From CAIWHR01 sp039915505 (lineage in GTDB: Bacteria > Pseudomonadota > Gammaproteobacteria > Burkholderiales > Casimicrobiaceae), in NCBI GenBank assembly GCA_039915505.1, contig JBDSND010000081.1, forward strand, positions 12,850-76,849: 64,000 bases of DNA. Direction: 5' to 3'. Numbering within the stretch: the first letter of the stretch is position 1; each line of letters starts with the position of its first letter. This document shows positions 14,890-21,273 of this stretch, one piece after another. The position numbers and the translations under genes are program-made. The notes beneath the pieces are model-generated. The model was not told the DNA's origin. It saw only the letters and a list, made by a program, of their open reading frames with translations, and made no database searches.

Positions 14890-15087
14890 CGTTTTGACCC
14901 GCCCCAGGCGTCTAACGCGTCGACCTTGGCGCACGAGAACAGCGGCTCGTCCCTTGCCTGCGATCCTTGCGATCACGGTCGAATGCGCTCCCGGTCGGAG
15001 GCGTGGTTCGCCCGGGCGGGGCTCCACCCCCCGATGACCGGCGGGCGAATCACGAGACTGAGGGGGGTTTTCTTCGCGCCACGTTCA

Positions 15088-15109
15088 CCGGCAACAATTC
15101 CGTTGCCGG
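15088..15109. repeat. Perfect inverted repeat downstream of the 69-residue gene
   Basis: CCGGCAAC-N6-GTTGCCGG, eight-base arms. It lies 23 bases past the stop of the minus-strand gene ending at 15132 and could act as a weak terminator or RNA-protecting hairpin. There is no T-run on either side. Confidence 0.5.
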
Positions 15110-15131
15110 GACCGCGGGCATCGCGCTCGCT

Positions 15132-15341
15132 CTATTCAGCCTCGCCAGCCATGCAGGCGAGTTCCTCGGCCACTTCCCGCGCTGCCTTTTGGTAGGAATC
15201 GGGCGGGACATCGAGGTGTCGGTAGTAGCCACGGACCATGCGCGTACCCGCATAGACTTCCGCGGTCACGCAGCAGCCCCCGTCCGGTTCCTGAACCGCC
15301 GATGCCTCGATGCGAATGCCGTCGCGCTGTACGGTGATCAT
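15132..15341 (-). CDS. Small conserved-type protein, unknown function
   Basis: A 69-residue soluble protein: MITVQRDGIRIEASAVQEPD at the start, then TAEVYAGTRMVRGYYRHLDV and an amphipathic C-terminal helix. GGAGG is placed six bases before the ATG. No family is recognised. It follows the HTH gene on the same strand. Confidence 0.6.
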   Translation of the reverse strand: MITVQRDGIRIEASAVQEPDGGCCVTAEVYAGTRMVRGYYRHLDVPPDSYQKAAREVAEELACMAGEAE

Positions 15342-15432
15342 GTCGCCTCCCAAGGATGCTTGTCGGCCAGTTTTAAATGACCGCCCAGGCCGCAACAGTA
15401 GGCGGTGCTGCGCTTCCTCTGTCGGACGAGGA

Positions 15433-15900
15433 CTACGCTGCCGTTCGTCGGCTGTTTGCGCGTAGGTCGAGGCGGGCGCGAGCCTCGCGCTTGCCCATGC
15501 GCCGCAGCGCCGCGATACGGGTGAGTTGGTCCCGGCGCGGGACCGAAACCTGACCCTCCCAGTTGTACACCGATTGCGCGCTGACGCCCAGTAGCCTCGC
15601 GCAGTCGGCGGCCGACAGGCCAAGCTTGGCACGATGGGCGCGAAAGCCCTTGGCCACGAACCGGAGCTTCGTGCCTTCGGTGGCTGTCGAATTCGCCGGC
15701 GTGCATTGGGCCGCGAACTGGCGCGTGAGATTGCCTACTTGCTGCTCGAGTTGAAGTACCTGGCGCTTCAGTTCCGCGATTCGGCGACGATGGTGGGCCG
15801 ACGCGCGGTTGATGGCGAGGACCTCGCGCCGCGCCTCCTTGCGAGACAGTCGGGCGATTTCGGTCTTGAGAACCGTGCCTAGGCTGGGCATGCGTCGCAC
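15433..15900 (-). CDS. XRE-type helix-turn-helix protein with N-terminal coiled coil
   Basis: A 155-residue putative DNA-binding protein. The N-terminal third is helical and basic (TEIARLSRKEARREVLAINR). A leucine/glutamine coiled coil follows (about 40-62, RIAELKRQVLQLEQQVGNL). The HTH is at about 85-130 (LGLSAADCARLLGVSAQSVY, NWEGQ). The same layout occurs in a family of Burkholderiales regulators of unknown target. The N-terminal helices suggest dimerisation. Single-gene unit; regulon unknown. Confidence 0.85.
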   Translation of the reverse strand: MRRMPSLGTVLKTEIARLSRKEARREVLAINRASAHHRRRIAELKRQVLQLEQQVGNLTRQFAAQCTPANSTATEGTKLRFVAKGFRAHRAKLGLSAADCARLLGVSAQSVYNWEGQVSVPRRDQLTRIAALRRMGKREARARLDLRANSRRTAA

Positions 15901-16005
15901 CCCTTAGTTGTTGTCGAATTGGTGGGCCGCCGGTGGACTTCCGGCGAGGACCCGACGAGCACCGCTACGCTATACGGCGATGCGTACGCAGGAGCAAGCG
16001 AGAAT

Positions 16006-16046
16006 GAAAAATGGCCTGCCGGTATTGTCGCGCGCGGCAGGCCATT
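16006..16046 (-). terminator. Rho-independent terminator of the tRNA gene
   Basis: Twelve-base perfect inverted repeat AATGGCCTGCCG/CGGCAGGCCATT with a 13-base loop, running on the minus strand into TTTTTC. It starts seven bases after the CCA end of the tRNA. Confidence 0.85.
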
Positions 16047-16052
16047 GCGTGT

Positions 16053-16129
16053 TGGTGGCGAACCAGGGACTCGAACCCCGGACCAAAGGATTATGATTCC
16101 TCTGCTCTAACCAGCTGAGCTAGTTCGCC
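16053..16129 (-). tRNA. tRNA-Met (CAU), elongator type
   Basis: A 77-base cloverleaf with encoded CCA. Acceptor GGCGAAC/GTTCGCC, D-stem GCTC/GAGC, anticodon arm GAGGA-ATCATAA-TCCTT with CAT at positions 34-36, T-arm CGGGG-TTCGAGT-CCCTG, discriminator A. The first acceptor pair G-C excludes initiator tRNA. CAU could also be the lysidine-modified tRNA-Ile2, but the anticodon arm GGAATCATAATCC is typical of elongator Met. Confidence 0.9.
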
Positions 16130-16140
16130 AAGGGGGGTCA

Positions 16141-16170
16141 ATTATAGGCGATCCCATCAAAGTTGGTCAA
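16141..16170 (-). promoter_or_regulatory. Sigma70 promoter of the tRNA-Met gene
   Basis: On the minus strand TTGACC (16170-16165), an 18-base spacer and a perfect TATAAT (16146-16141), placing the start about five bases before the mature tRNA end. Confidence 0.8.
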
Positions 16171-16310
16171 AACGCCCGGGTTCGCCTACCTTTGCCTTCC
16201 TTCTTCCAGCACGCCTCTGCATGGCGCGTCGGCGTTTGCACCAAGACGGCCGGTGCGAGGTTGCGCTCCCCGCGGCGAGGGCCCTCGCGCATGGACCCGG
16301 GCGGGGCCCG

Positions 16311-17081
16311 ATGATCGAGTGGCTTCCGCACGTGTCCTGGCAGGTACTGGTGCTGGTGCCGTGCATCGTGCTGGTTGCCTACGCGGTCTTCGGCGCAACG
16401 GGCTTCGGGTCGTCGGTCATCGCCGTTCCGGTGCTCGCGCACTGGTTCCCGCTCACCTTCGCCGTTCCCCTGGTGACGGCGCTCGACTGCGGGGCGACGG
16501 CGACGGCTTCCTACCGGCAGTGGCGTCACGCCAGCGGCGACGAGCTCAAGCGGGTTCTACCCGGCGTCCTGCTCGGCATCCTCGCAGGTGCCACGCTGCT
16601 CGTGAACCTGGCCAGGGCCCCGGCCCTGTTTGCTCTTGGCGTGTTCGTCATCGCCTATGCGCTCTATCTCCTGTTTGCCCGGAGGGAACGCAAGGCGTTG
16701 TCATCGAAATGGGCTTTCCCCATCGGGGCGGTCGGCGGGGTGTTCAGCGTGTTGTTCGGCACCGGCGGTCCGATCTATATCGTCTATCTTTCCGCCCGGA
16801 TCGCCGACAAGGGCGCGCTGCGCGCCACCTCCTCGTTACTCGTGGCATGCAGCGTGCTGATCCGTGCCGTGGTATTCGTAGTCACTGGGTTGATGCTGCA
16901 GCAGGGACTTCTCTTGCTCGCCGCCGTGTCGGTGCCGGCGATGTATGTTGGCTACCTGGTCGGCAACCGGCTACATGACGCACTGTCGCAGGCGGGGGTC
17001 ATGCGGTTGATCGCGGTGCTGCTGCTCGGCAACGGCACGCTGCTCGTTTTCCGGGCCCTGGCCCACACGTCCACGAACTGA
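16311..17081 (+). CDS. TSUP-family (TauE/SafE) membrane transporter
   Basis: A 256-residue polytopic protein with about eight hydrophobic segments arranged in two halves. The first half carries the TauE/SafE-type FGATGFGSSVIAVPVLAHWF; the second carries GAVGGVFSVLFGTGGPIYIV. Members export or import sulfite, sulfoacetate or other small anions; the substrate cannot be told here. The start chosen is the ATG giving MIEWLPHVSW; the frame is open upstream but without coding character. Confidence 0.9.
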   Translation: MIEWLPHVSWQVLVLVPCIVLVAYAVFGATGFGSSVIAVPVLAHWFPLTFAVPLVTALDCGATATASYRQWRHASGDELKRVLPGVLLGILAGATLLVNLARAPALFALGVFVIAYALYLLFARRERKALSSKWAFPIGAVGGVFSVLFGTGGPIYIVYLSARIADKGALRATSSLLVACSVLIRAVVFVVTGLMLQQGLLLLAAVSVPAMYVGYLVGNRLHDALSQAGVMRLIAVLLLGNGTLLVFRALAHTSTN

Positions 17082-17159
17082 CCGCGCCGCAGGCATTGCC
17101 GCTAGAATCTCGCTCCGCGCGGGCCTTGGATCGCACGCGGATCACGCGTAGGAAATCAT

Positions 17160-18101
17160 ATGGCCACTACGGGCATGACTCTCAACATTTCAGCCGTCGA
17201 ACGCGAGACGGGCCTGTCGAAGGACGTGCTAAGGATGTGGGAGCGGCGTTACGCCTTCCCCAAGCCCGGCCGCGATGACAATGGCGAGCGCCAGTACTCG
17301 GTCACCGACGTCGCGAAGCTGCGCGCGATCAAGCGCCTCATGGACGTCGGCATGCGCCCCGGGCGGTTGATCGACCTCTCCTTGGACGAGCTCAATGCGC
17401 TGGCCGACGCCCGGGTGGAATCGCGACGCGACACCGCGGCGCCCGCGCTCGAGCGTGACATGATCGCGCTACTCCAGAACCACGACGTGCTGGCCGTGCA
17501 GAGGATGCTTGCCAACATGCTGCTCACGCAAGGTGTGCAGCGGTTCGTGATCGACACCGCGGCCGCCCTCAATCGGGCGATCGGCGACGCCTGGATGCGT
17601 GGCGAGCTCCAGGTGTTCGAGGAACACCTTTTCACCGAGGCCATGCAAACTGCACTGCGGACTTCCATCAACGCCTATCCCCGACATGGCGGCACGCCGC
17701 GCGTGCTGCTCACCACGTTCCCTGGCGAGCAGCACGGCCTGGGATTGCTGATGGTCGAGGCCGTGCTGGCCAGCGATGGCGCGTTCTGCATCTCCCTGGG
17801 GGTCGAGACGCCGCTCGAGGAGATCCGCCGGGCGGCGTTGGCCCACGATGCCCACTTGGTGGCGCTGTCGTTTTCCGCCGGCTTCCCTGTCAGGCAGGCG
17901 AGCGATGGCCTCGCGGTACTGCGCCGCGAGCTTCCTGCCAAGACCACGCTCTGGGCCGGCGGGGAGATGACCCGGCGCGTGCGCAAGACCTTGCCCGGCG
18001 TCGTGCTCATCCCCGAGCTTGCGTCTACGCCGGGTGCGCTGCAGAGCTGGCGCACCCACTGGGCGCAGACCGCGCATTACCTGAGCAGCGCCCGGACGTA
18101 G
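17160..18101 (+). CDS. MerR-family regulator with B12-binding domain, CarH/LitR type
   Basis: A 313-residue light- or B12-responsive repressor candidate. The MerR helix-turn-helix covers about 7-75 (NISAVERETGLSKDVLRMWE, RRYAFPKP). A four-helix cap domain follows, with W145-X9-E155-H156 (WMRGELQVFEEH), the adenosylcobalamin-capping motif of CarH. The Rossmann B12-binding domain has E190-X-H192-XX-G195 (GEQHGLG), the lower-ligand motif. All residues named for CarH photochemistry are present. No carotenoid, photolyase or folE genes are adjacent, so targets are unknown. It may share a transcript with the hydrolase gene 39 bases downstream. Confidence 0.88.
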   Translation: MATTGMTLNISAVERETGLSKDVLRMWERRYAFPKPGRDDNGERQYSVTDVAKLRAIKRLMDVGMRPGRLIDLSLDELNALADARVESRRDTAAPALERDMIALLQNHDVLAVQRMLANMLLTQGVQRFVIDTAAALNRAIGDAWMRGELQVFEEHLFTEAMQTALRTSINAYPRHGGTPRVLLTTFPGEQHGLGLLMVEAVLASDGAFCISLGVETPLEEIRRAALAHDAHLVALSFSAGFPVRQASDGLAVLRRELPAKTTLWAGGEMTRRVRKTLPGVVLIPELASTPGALQSWRTHWAQTAHYLSSART

Positions 18102-18140
18102 CTGCCATGCCGTGGCCGTCCACGAGCGTGCTGGCCTGAC

Positions 18141-19118
18141 GTGATCACTGCGGTCACGCTGCTGCTCGTGATGCTTGGCGGTACCTGGATCTGGGCGGCG
18201 TGGGTGCATGGGCTCGATCTGGCGCGTGGCGAGGTCGTCGTGATCGTCGCCGGCGCGATCGTTGTGTTCGGCGCGCTCATCGCCCTCGTGACGGTGCTGT
18301 GGTTCGCGCTGGCGTGGCGGTATCGCAGTCCCCGACCTCCCGAAGCACGGCTGTCGCTTGCCGCGAGTGCGCAGCTCTTTCGCCAGGAGTACCGCACGCT
18401 GATGGGATCCGGATTTCGAATGGGGTTCGGATGGTGGTTCATGCGTGAGCCGCCGCCCGGGCCGGCGGACCTGCCGGTCCTGCTCATCCACGGTGTGTTG
18501 TGCAACAGCGGCGTCTGGCTGGGGATGCGCGGTGCCCTGCGCCCGCTGGGCCTCCCGATCTATACGATCTCCTACGGTCCGCCGCTGGCCTCCATCGAGA
18601 CCTTCGCCGATGCGCTGGCGCAGAAGATCGACGCGATCCTGCGCGACACCGGAGCTGCCCGCGTGGCGCTTGTCGGGCACAGCATGGGGGGCATCGTCGC
18701 GCGCGCCTACATGCGCCGCCATGGCAGCGGCAAGGTCGCGATTCTGGTGACGGTGGGAACGCCGCACGCGGGAAGCGTCCTGGCGCGCATCTTCCCAGGT
18801 ACGTCCCTTGAGCAGCTACGTGCGGGCAACGCCTGGCTCGCGGGGCTCAATGCGACGCCGCTCCCCGCCGTGCCGATCGTTTCCATCTGGTCATGGCACG
18901 ATTCCATGGTGGCGCCACAGCTTTCTGCCCGCTTGCCCGGTGCCGAGAACATCGCGGTGGTCGGAGTCGGCCACAACGCGCTGCTGCGCGACCCGCAGGT
19001 CATCGCGCACGTGACGACGGCCCTGCGCAGCGCTGCCGGCGCGAACCCCGCCACGACTTACCCCGCTGCGGTTCCCGGCGGCGCCGACACCGCCCGGGCC
19101 GACTCGCGGGCGCGCTAG
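18141..19118 (+). CDS. Membrane-anchored alpha/beta hydrolase (lipase-like)
   Basis: A 325-residue protein starting at GTG. Two N-terminal hydrophobic segments (about 3-20, 32-57) precede an alpha/beta-hydrolase domain from about residue 112: oxyanion strand VLLIHGVLCNSGVW, nucleophile serine in VGHSMGG, TVGTPHAGS, an acidic residue in SWHDSMV, and the catalytic His in GVGHNALLRDP. The order is that of triacylglycerol lipases/esterases. With fatty-acid oxidation genes 2 kb away it could release fatty acids, but the substrate is unknown. The C-terminus is Ala/Gly-rich and probably unstructured. Confidence 0.87.
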   Translation: MITAVTLLLVMLGGTWIWAAWVHGLDLARGEVVVIVAGAIVVFGALIALVTVLWFALAWRYRSPRPPEARLSLAASAQLFRQEYRTLMGSGFRMGFGWWFMREPPPGPADLPVLLIHGVLCNSGVWLGMRGALRPLGLPIYTISYGPPLASIETFADALAQKIDAILRDTGAARVALVGHSMGGIVARAYMRRHGSGKVAILVTVGTPHAGSVLARIFPGTSLEQLRAGNAWLAGLNATPLPAVPIVSIWSWHDSMVAPQLSARLPGAENIAVVGVGHNALLRDPQVIAHVTTALRSAAGANPATTYPAAVPGGADTARADSRAR

Positions 19119-19129
19119 ACTGGACGCTG

Positions 19130-19171
19130 CCCACCGCCGATAGCCCACCGCCGATAGCCCACCGCCGATAG
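19130..19171. repeat. Three perfect 14-base tandem repeats
   Basis: Unit CCCACCGCCGATAG at 19130, 19144 and 19158, between the hydrolase stop and the next GTG start. Probably a slippage product; no regulatory meaning is evident. Confidence 0.95.
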
Positions 19172-19190
19172 CCAGCACCTCTCGCCCAGC

Positions 19191-19919
19191 GTGTCGTCGC
19201 ACCATTCCGCCCAGGCTTTCCTGCAGGAGCAGCTCGCCCGCACGGCGCGCCTTCATGCTGCTCGCCGCGCTGACCCGACGCGTGCCGCGTCCCTCCACCG
19301 CCTTGCCCGCTGGCAGGCGGTGCGTCTGCGCCAGACTTACCCAGACCTCGCCGTCGAGCCGCGATACGCGGCGGCGATCCGATTCTTCGAAAACGATCTC
19401 TACGGCGGCGGCGATTTCGGGAATCACGACAGCGACCTCGCGCGCGCGACTTCGGTCATGTCGCGCATGCTGCCGGAGAAGGTCATCCTAACGGTCGCGG
19501 AGGCCGTCGAGCTCAACGTCCTGTCGCATGAGCTCGACGCGGCCCTCCTGGATCGCCTGCCGGATCCTGGCGCGCCCTTCGATGTCGCGAGCTACTGTGG
19601 CGCCTATCGCGCCATGGCGCGAAGGGACGAGCGCGAGCGCCAGATAGGGCTCATCGGCGCCGTCGGCGCGGCCCTCGACGCGCACGTCAGGAAGCCCTTG
19701 GTGCGCACGGCCTTGGCGATGATGCGCCGGCCGGCCCACCTGGCCGGGTTCGGCGCGCTGCACGATTTCCTCGAGCGGGGATTTCGGGCGTTTCGCGACA
19801 TGCACGGTGCCCACGCGTTTCTGGCGATCGTCACCAGCCGCGAGGCGTCGCTGATGGACCGCATCTTTGCCGGCGATGCCGCCCCATTTGCAGATCCGAT
19901 GGGGGTACGTCCGGCCTAG
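19191..19919 (+). CDS. FFLEELY-motif family protein
   Basis: A 242-residue soluble, mostly helical protein. It carries the family signature as IRFFENDLYGGGDF followed by DLARATSVMSRMLPEKVI and VAEAVELNVLSHELDAAL. Here the name motif is degenerate (FFENDLY for FFLEELY). A second conserved part, MRRPAHLAGFGALHDFLERG, lies near the C-terminus. The biochemical function of the family is unknown. The start is a GTG just after the tandem repeats. Confidence 0.85.
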   Translation: MSSHHSAQAFLQEQLARTARLHAARRADPTRAASLHRLARWQAVRLRQTYPDLAVEPRYAAAIRFFENDLYGGGDFGNHDSDLARATSVMSRMLPEKVILTVAEAVELNVLSHELDAALLDRLPDPGAPFDVASYCGAYRAMARRDERERQIGLIGAVGAALDAHVRKPLVRTALAMMRRPAHLAGFGALHDFLERGFRAFRDMHGAHAFLAIVTSREASLMDRIFAGDAAPFADPMGVRPA

Positions 19920-19956
19920 CCGGTGCCCCCACCCGGCGACCGTCAGCCCGAGCCAG

Positions 19957-20235
19957 TCATCCAGCGAAGCGGCGGTCGAACTCCTGATGCACCTCGCGTT
20001 CGATCGCGGACTTGAGCGCCGACAGCACGAAGCCCAAGCGGCAGTCGAGACGGACCTCGCCGGGCGCGACGCACAGCTCGCCGGACAAGCCGGCGCGCTC
20101 GAAGGTAATGCGTTCGCCTTCCCACCGATACGCGAGATCGAAACGCGCGCGTAGGTCCCGGGCGACTGCTTCGGCCGCCGCCTTGGCCTCCTCAGGGGTG
20201 AGGCCGTGGCGCTTGACGATGCGCAGATGAGCCAT
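19957..20235 (-). CDS. Polyhydroxyalkanoate-system family protein
   Basis: A 92-residue protein of the PHA_gran_rgn family: MAHLRIVKRHGLTPEEAKAA, a charged middle, and a C-terminus LKSAIEREVHQEFDRRFAG. Family members accompany PHA synthesis or storage genes in betaproteobacteria; the exact role is unsettled. It is divergent from the TetR regulator of the fatty-acid locus, with the palindromic operator between them. A TATACT hexamer lies 9-14 bases before the ATG, so the transcript may have almost no leader. Confidence 0.85.
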   Translation of the reverse strand: MAHLRIVKRHGLTPEEAKAAAEAVARDLRARFDLAYRWEGERITFERAGLSGELCVAPGEVRLDCRLGFVLSALKSAIEREVHQEFDRRFAG

Positions 20236-20321
20236 ACGCGTCGAGTATAGCGGCGCCCTCCCCGGCAGGCCGGCTTGGTACGCATGCCGGTTTTGACAGC
20301 CAGGCTAAGCAGTCGTAGGAT

Positions 20322-20337
20322 TCAAACGTACGTTTGA
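20322..20337. promoter_or_regulatory. Perfect 16-base palindrome, PsrA-type fatty-acid operator
   Basis: TCAAACGTACGTTTGA is a perfect dyad and matches the described PsrA box (G/C)AAAC-N2-4-GTTT(G/C) with a four-base centre. It lies between the divergent PHA-system gene and the TetR gene, placed for autoregulation and for control of both directions. Confidence 0.75.
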
Positions 20338-20483
20338 TTTTCTGCATTGACTGCGCAGCTCCCACCAACACGATGTGCTCATATCGATTCGACGGTGCAT
20401 ACGAATAGCCATGGGCGAACCTCCACGTGTGGCGCGCACCGACTGCGACACCATCAACAGGAACGTATTCGCGGGACTTCGAA

Positions 20484-21224
20484 GTGAGCGCTAACCCTTC
20501 AACAAATCGACAGCCCGCGGCGATCCTGCCGATCCGCAGCCCCACGGTCACCAAGGATCGCATCCTCGATGCCGCCGAGGCCCTGTTCATGGAGCAGGGC
20601 TTCGAGGCAACGTCGCTGCGTCAGCTCACCGCTGCGGCAGGGGTCAACCTGGCCGCGGTGAACTACCACTTCGGCGGCAAAGAGGTTCTGTTCGAGGCAG
20701 TGCTACGGCGACGGCTCGATCCGATGAACGACGAGCGTGTGCGACTGCTGGCGGCATTCGAACGGGATGCAGCGCCCGATGCGGTGTCGTGCGAGAGGAT
20801 CCTGGCGGCGCTCTTCGTGCCGGCGCTGCGGCTGGCCCGCGACCCAGCGCGCGGGGGCAGCAATTTCCTGCGCCTCCTCGGTCGCGCGTATGCCGATCCC
20901 GCGCCGTTTATCCGCCAGTTCCTGTCCGCGCAGTACGCGGCGATGATCGGTTGTTTCAAGGCAGCGTTCGCCCGGGCACTACCCGCGCTCGCGCCGCGCG
21001 AGTTGTCGTGGCGCCTGCACTTCATCATGGGGGCCCTGTCCTATACCCTCGCGGGCACGGATGCGCTGAAGATGATCGAAGCGCTGGCCCCGGGAGAGCC
21101 GGCCAACGACGAACTGCTGCTACGCCGGCTCGCCCCCTTCCTGCTGGCAGGCCTGACCACGCCCTTGCCGGAGCTGTCGGAAGTGACCCGCGCACTGGAC
21201 GCCGACAATGGGAACCGCGGGTGA
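20484..21224 (+). CDS. TetR-family regulator, PsrA-like, of fatty-acid oxidation
   Basis: A 246-residue repressor when started at the GTG of MSANPSTNRQ. The N-terminal HTH (about 22-70) reads TKDRILDAAEALFMEQGFEA, TSLRQLTAAAGVNLAAVNYH, close to PsrA of pseudomonads. The C-terminal ligand domain includes RLHFIMGALSYTLAGTD, as in PsrA/FadP-like regulators that bind long-chain acyl-CoA or fatty acids. The CAAAC-N4-GTTTG palindrome about 150 bases upstream and fadE 50 bases downstream support its role. Derepression when acyl-CoA is present is inferred from the family. Confidence 0.88.
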   Translation: MSANPSTNRQPAAILPIRSPTVTKDRILDAAEALFMEQGFEATSLRQLTAAAGVNLAAVNYHFGGKEVLFEAVLRRRLDPMNDERVRLLAAFERDAAPDAVSCERILAALFVPALRLARDPARGGSNFLRLLGRAYADPAPFIRQFLSAQYAAMIGCFKAAFARALPALAPRELSWRLHFIMGALSYTLAGTDALKMIEALAPGEPANDELLLRRLAPFLLAGLTTPLPELSEVTRALDADNGNRG

Positions 21225-21273
21225 TGGCGCCCCACGGCACGCCCCCGATTCTTCCTCTCGACTGGAGCAGCGC

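Noticed and set aside
16053..16129. Attachment site or integrated element at the tRNA-Met gene
   Set aside because: No integrase, no repeated tRNA 3' end, and the terminator follows directly.
17469..18767. 432-codon minus-strand frame opposite the MerR and hydrolase genes
   Set aside because: Arg/His/Gln-rich translation with no motif; it is the complement of two well-supported plus-strand genes.
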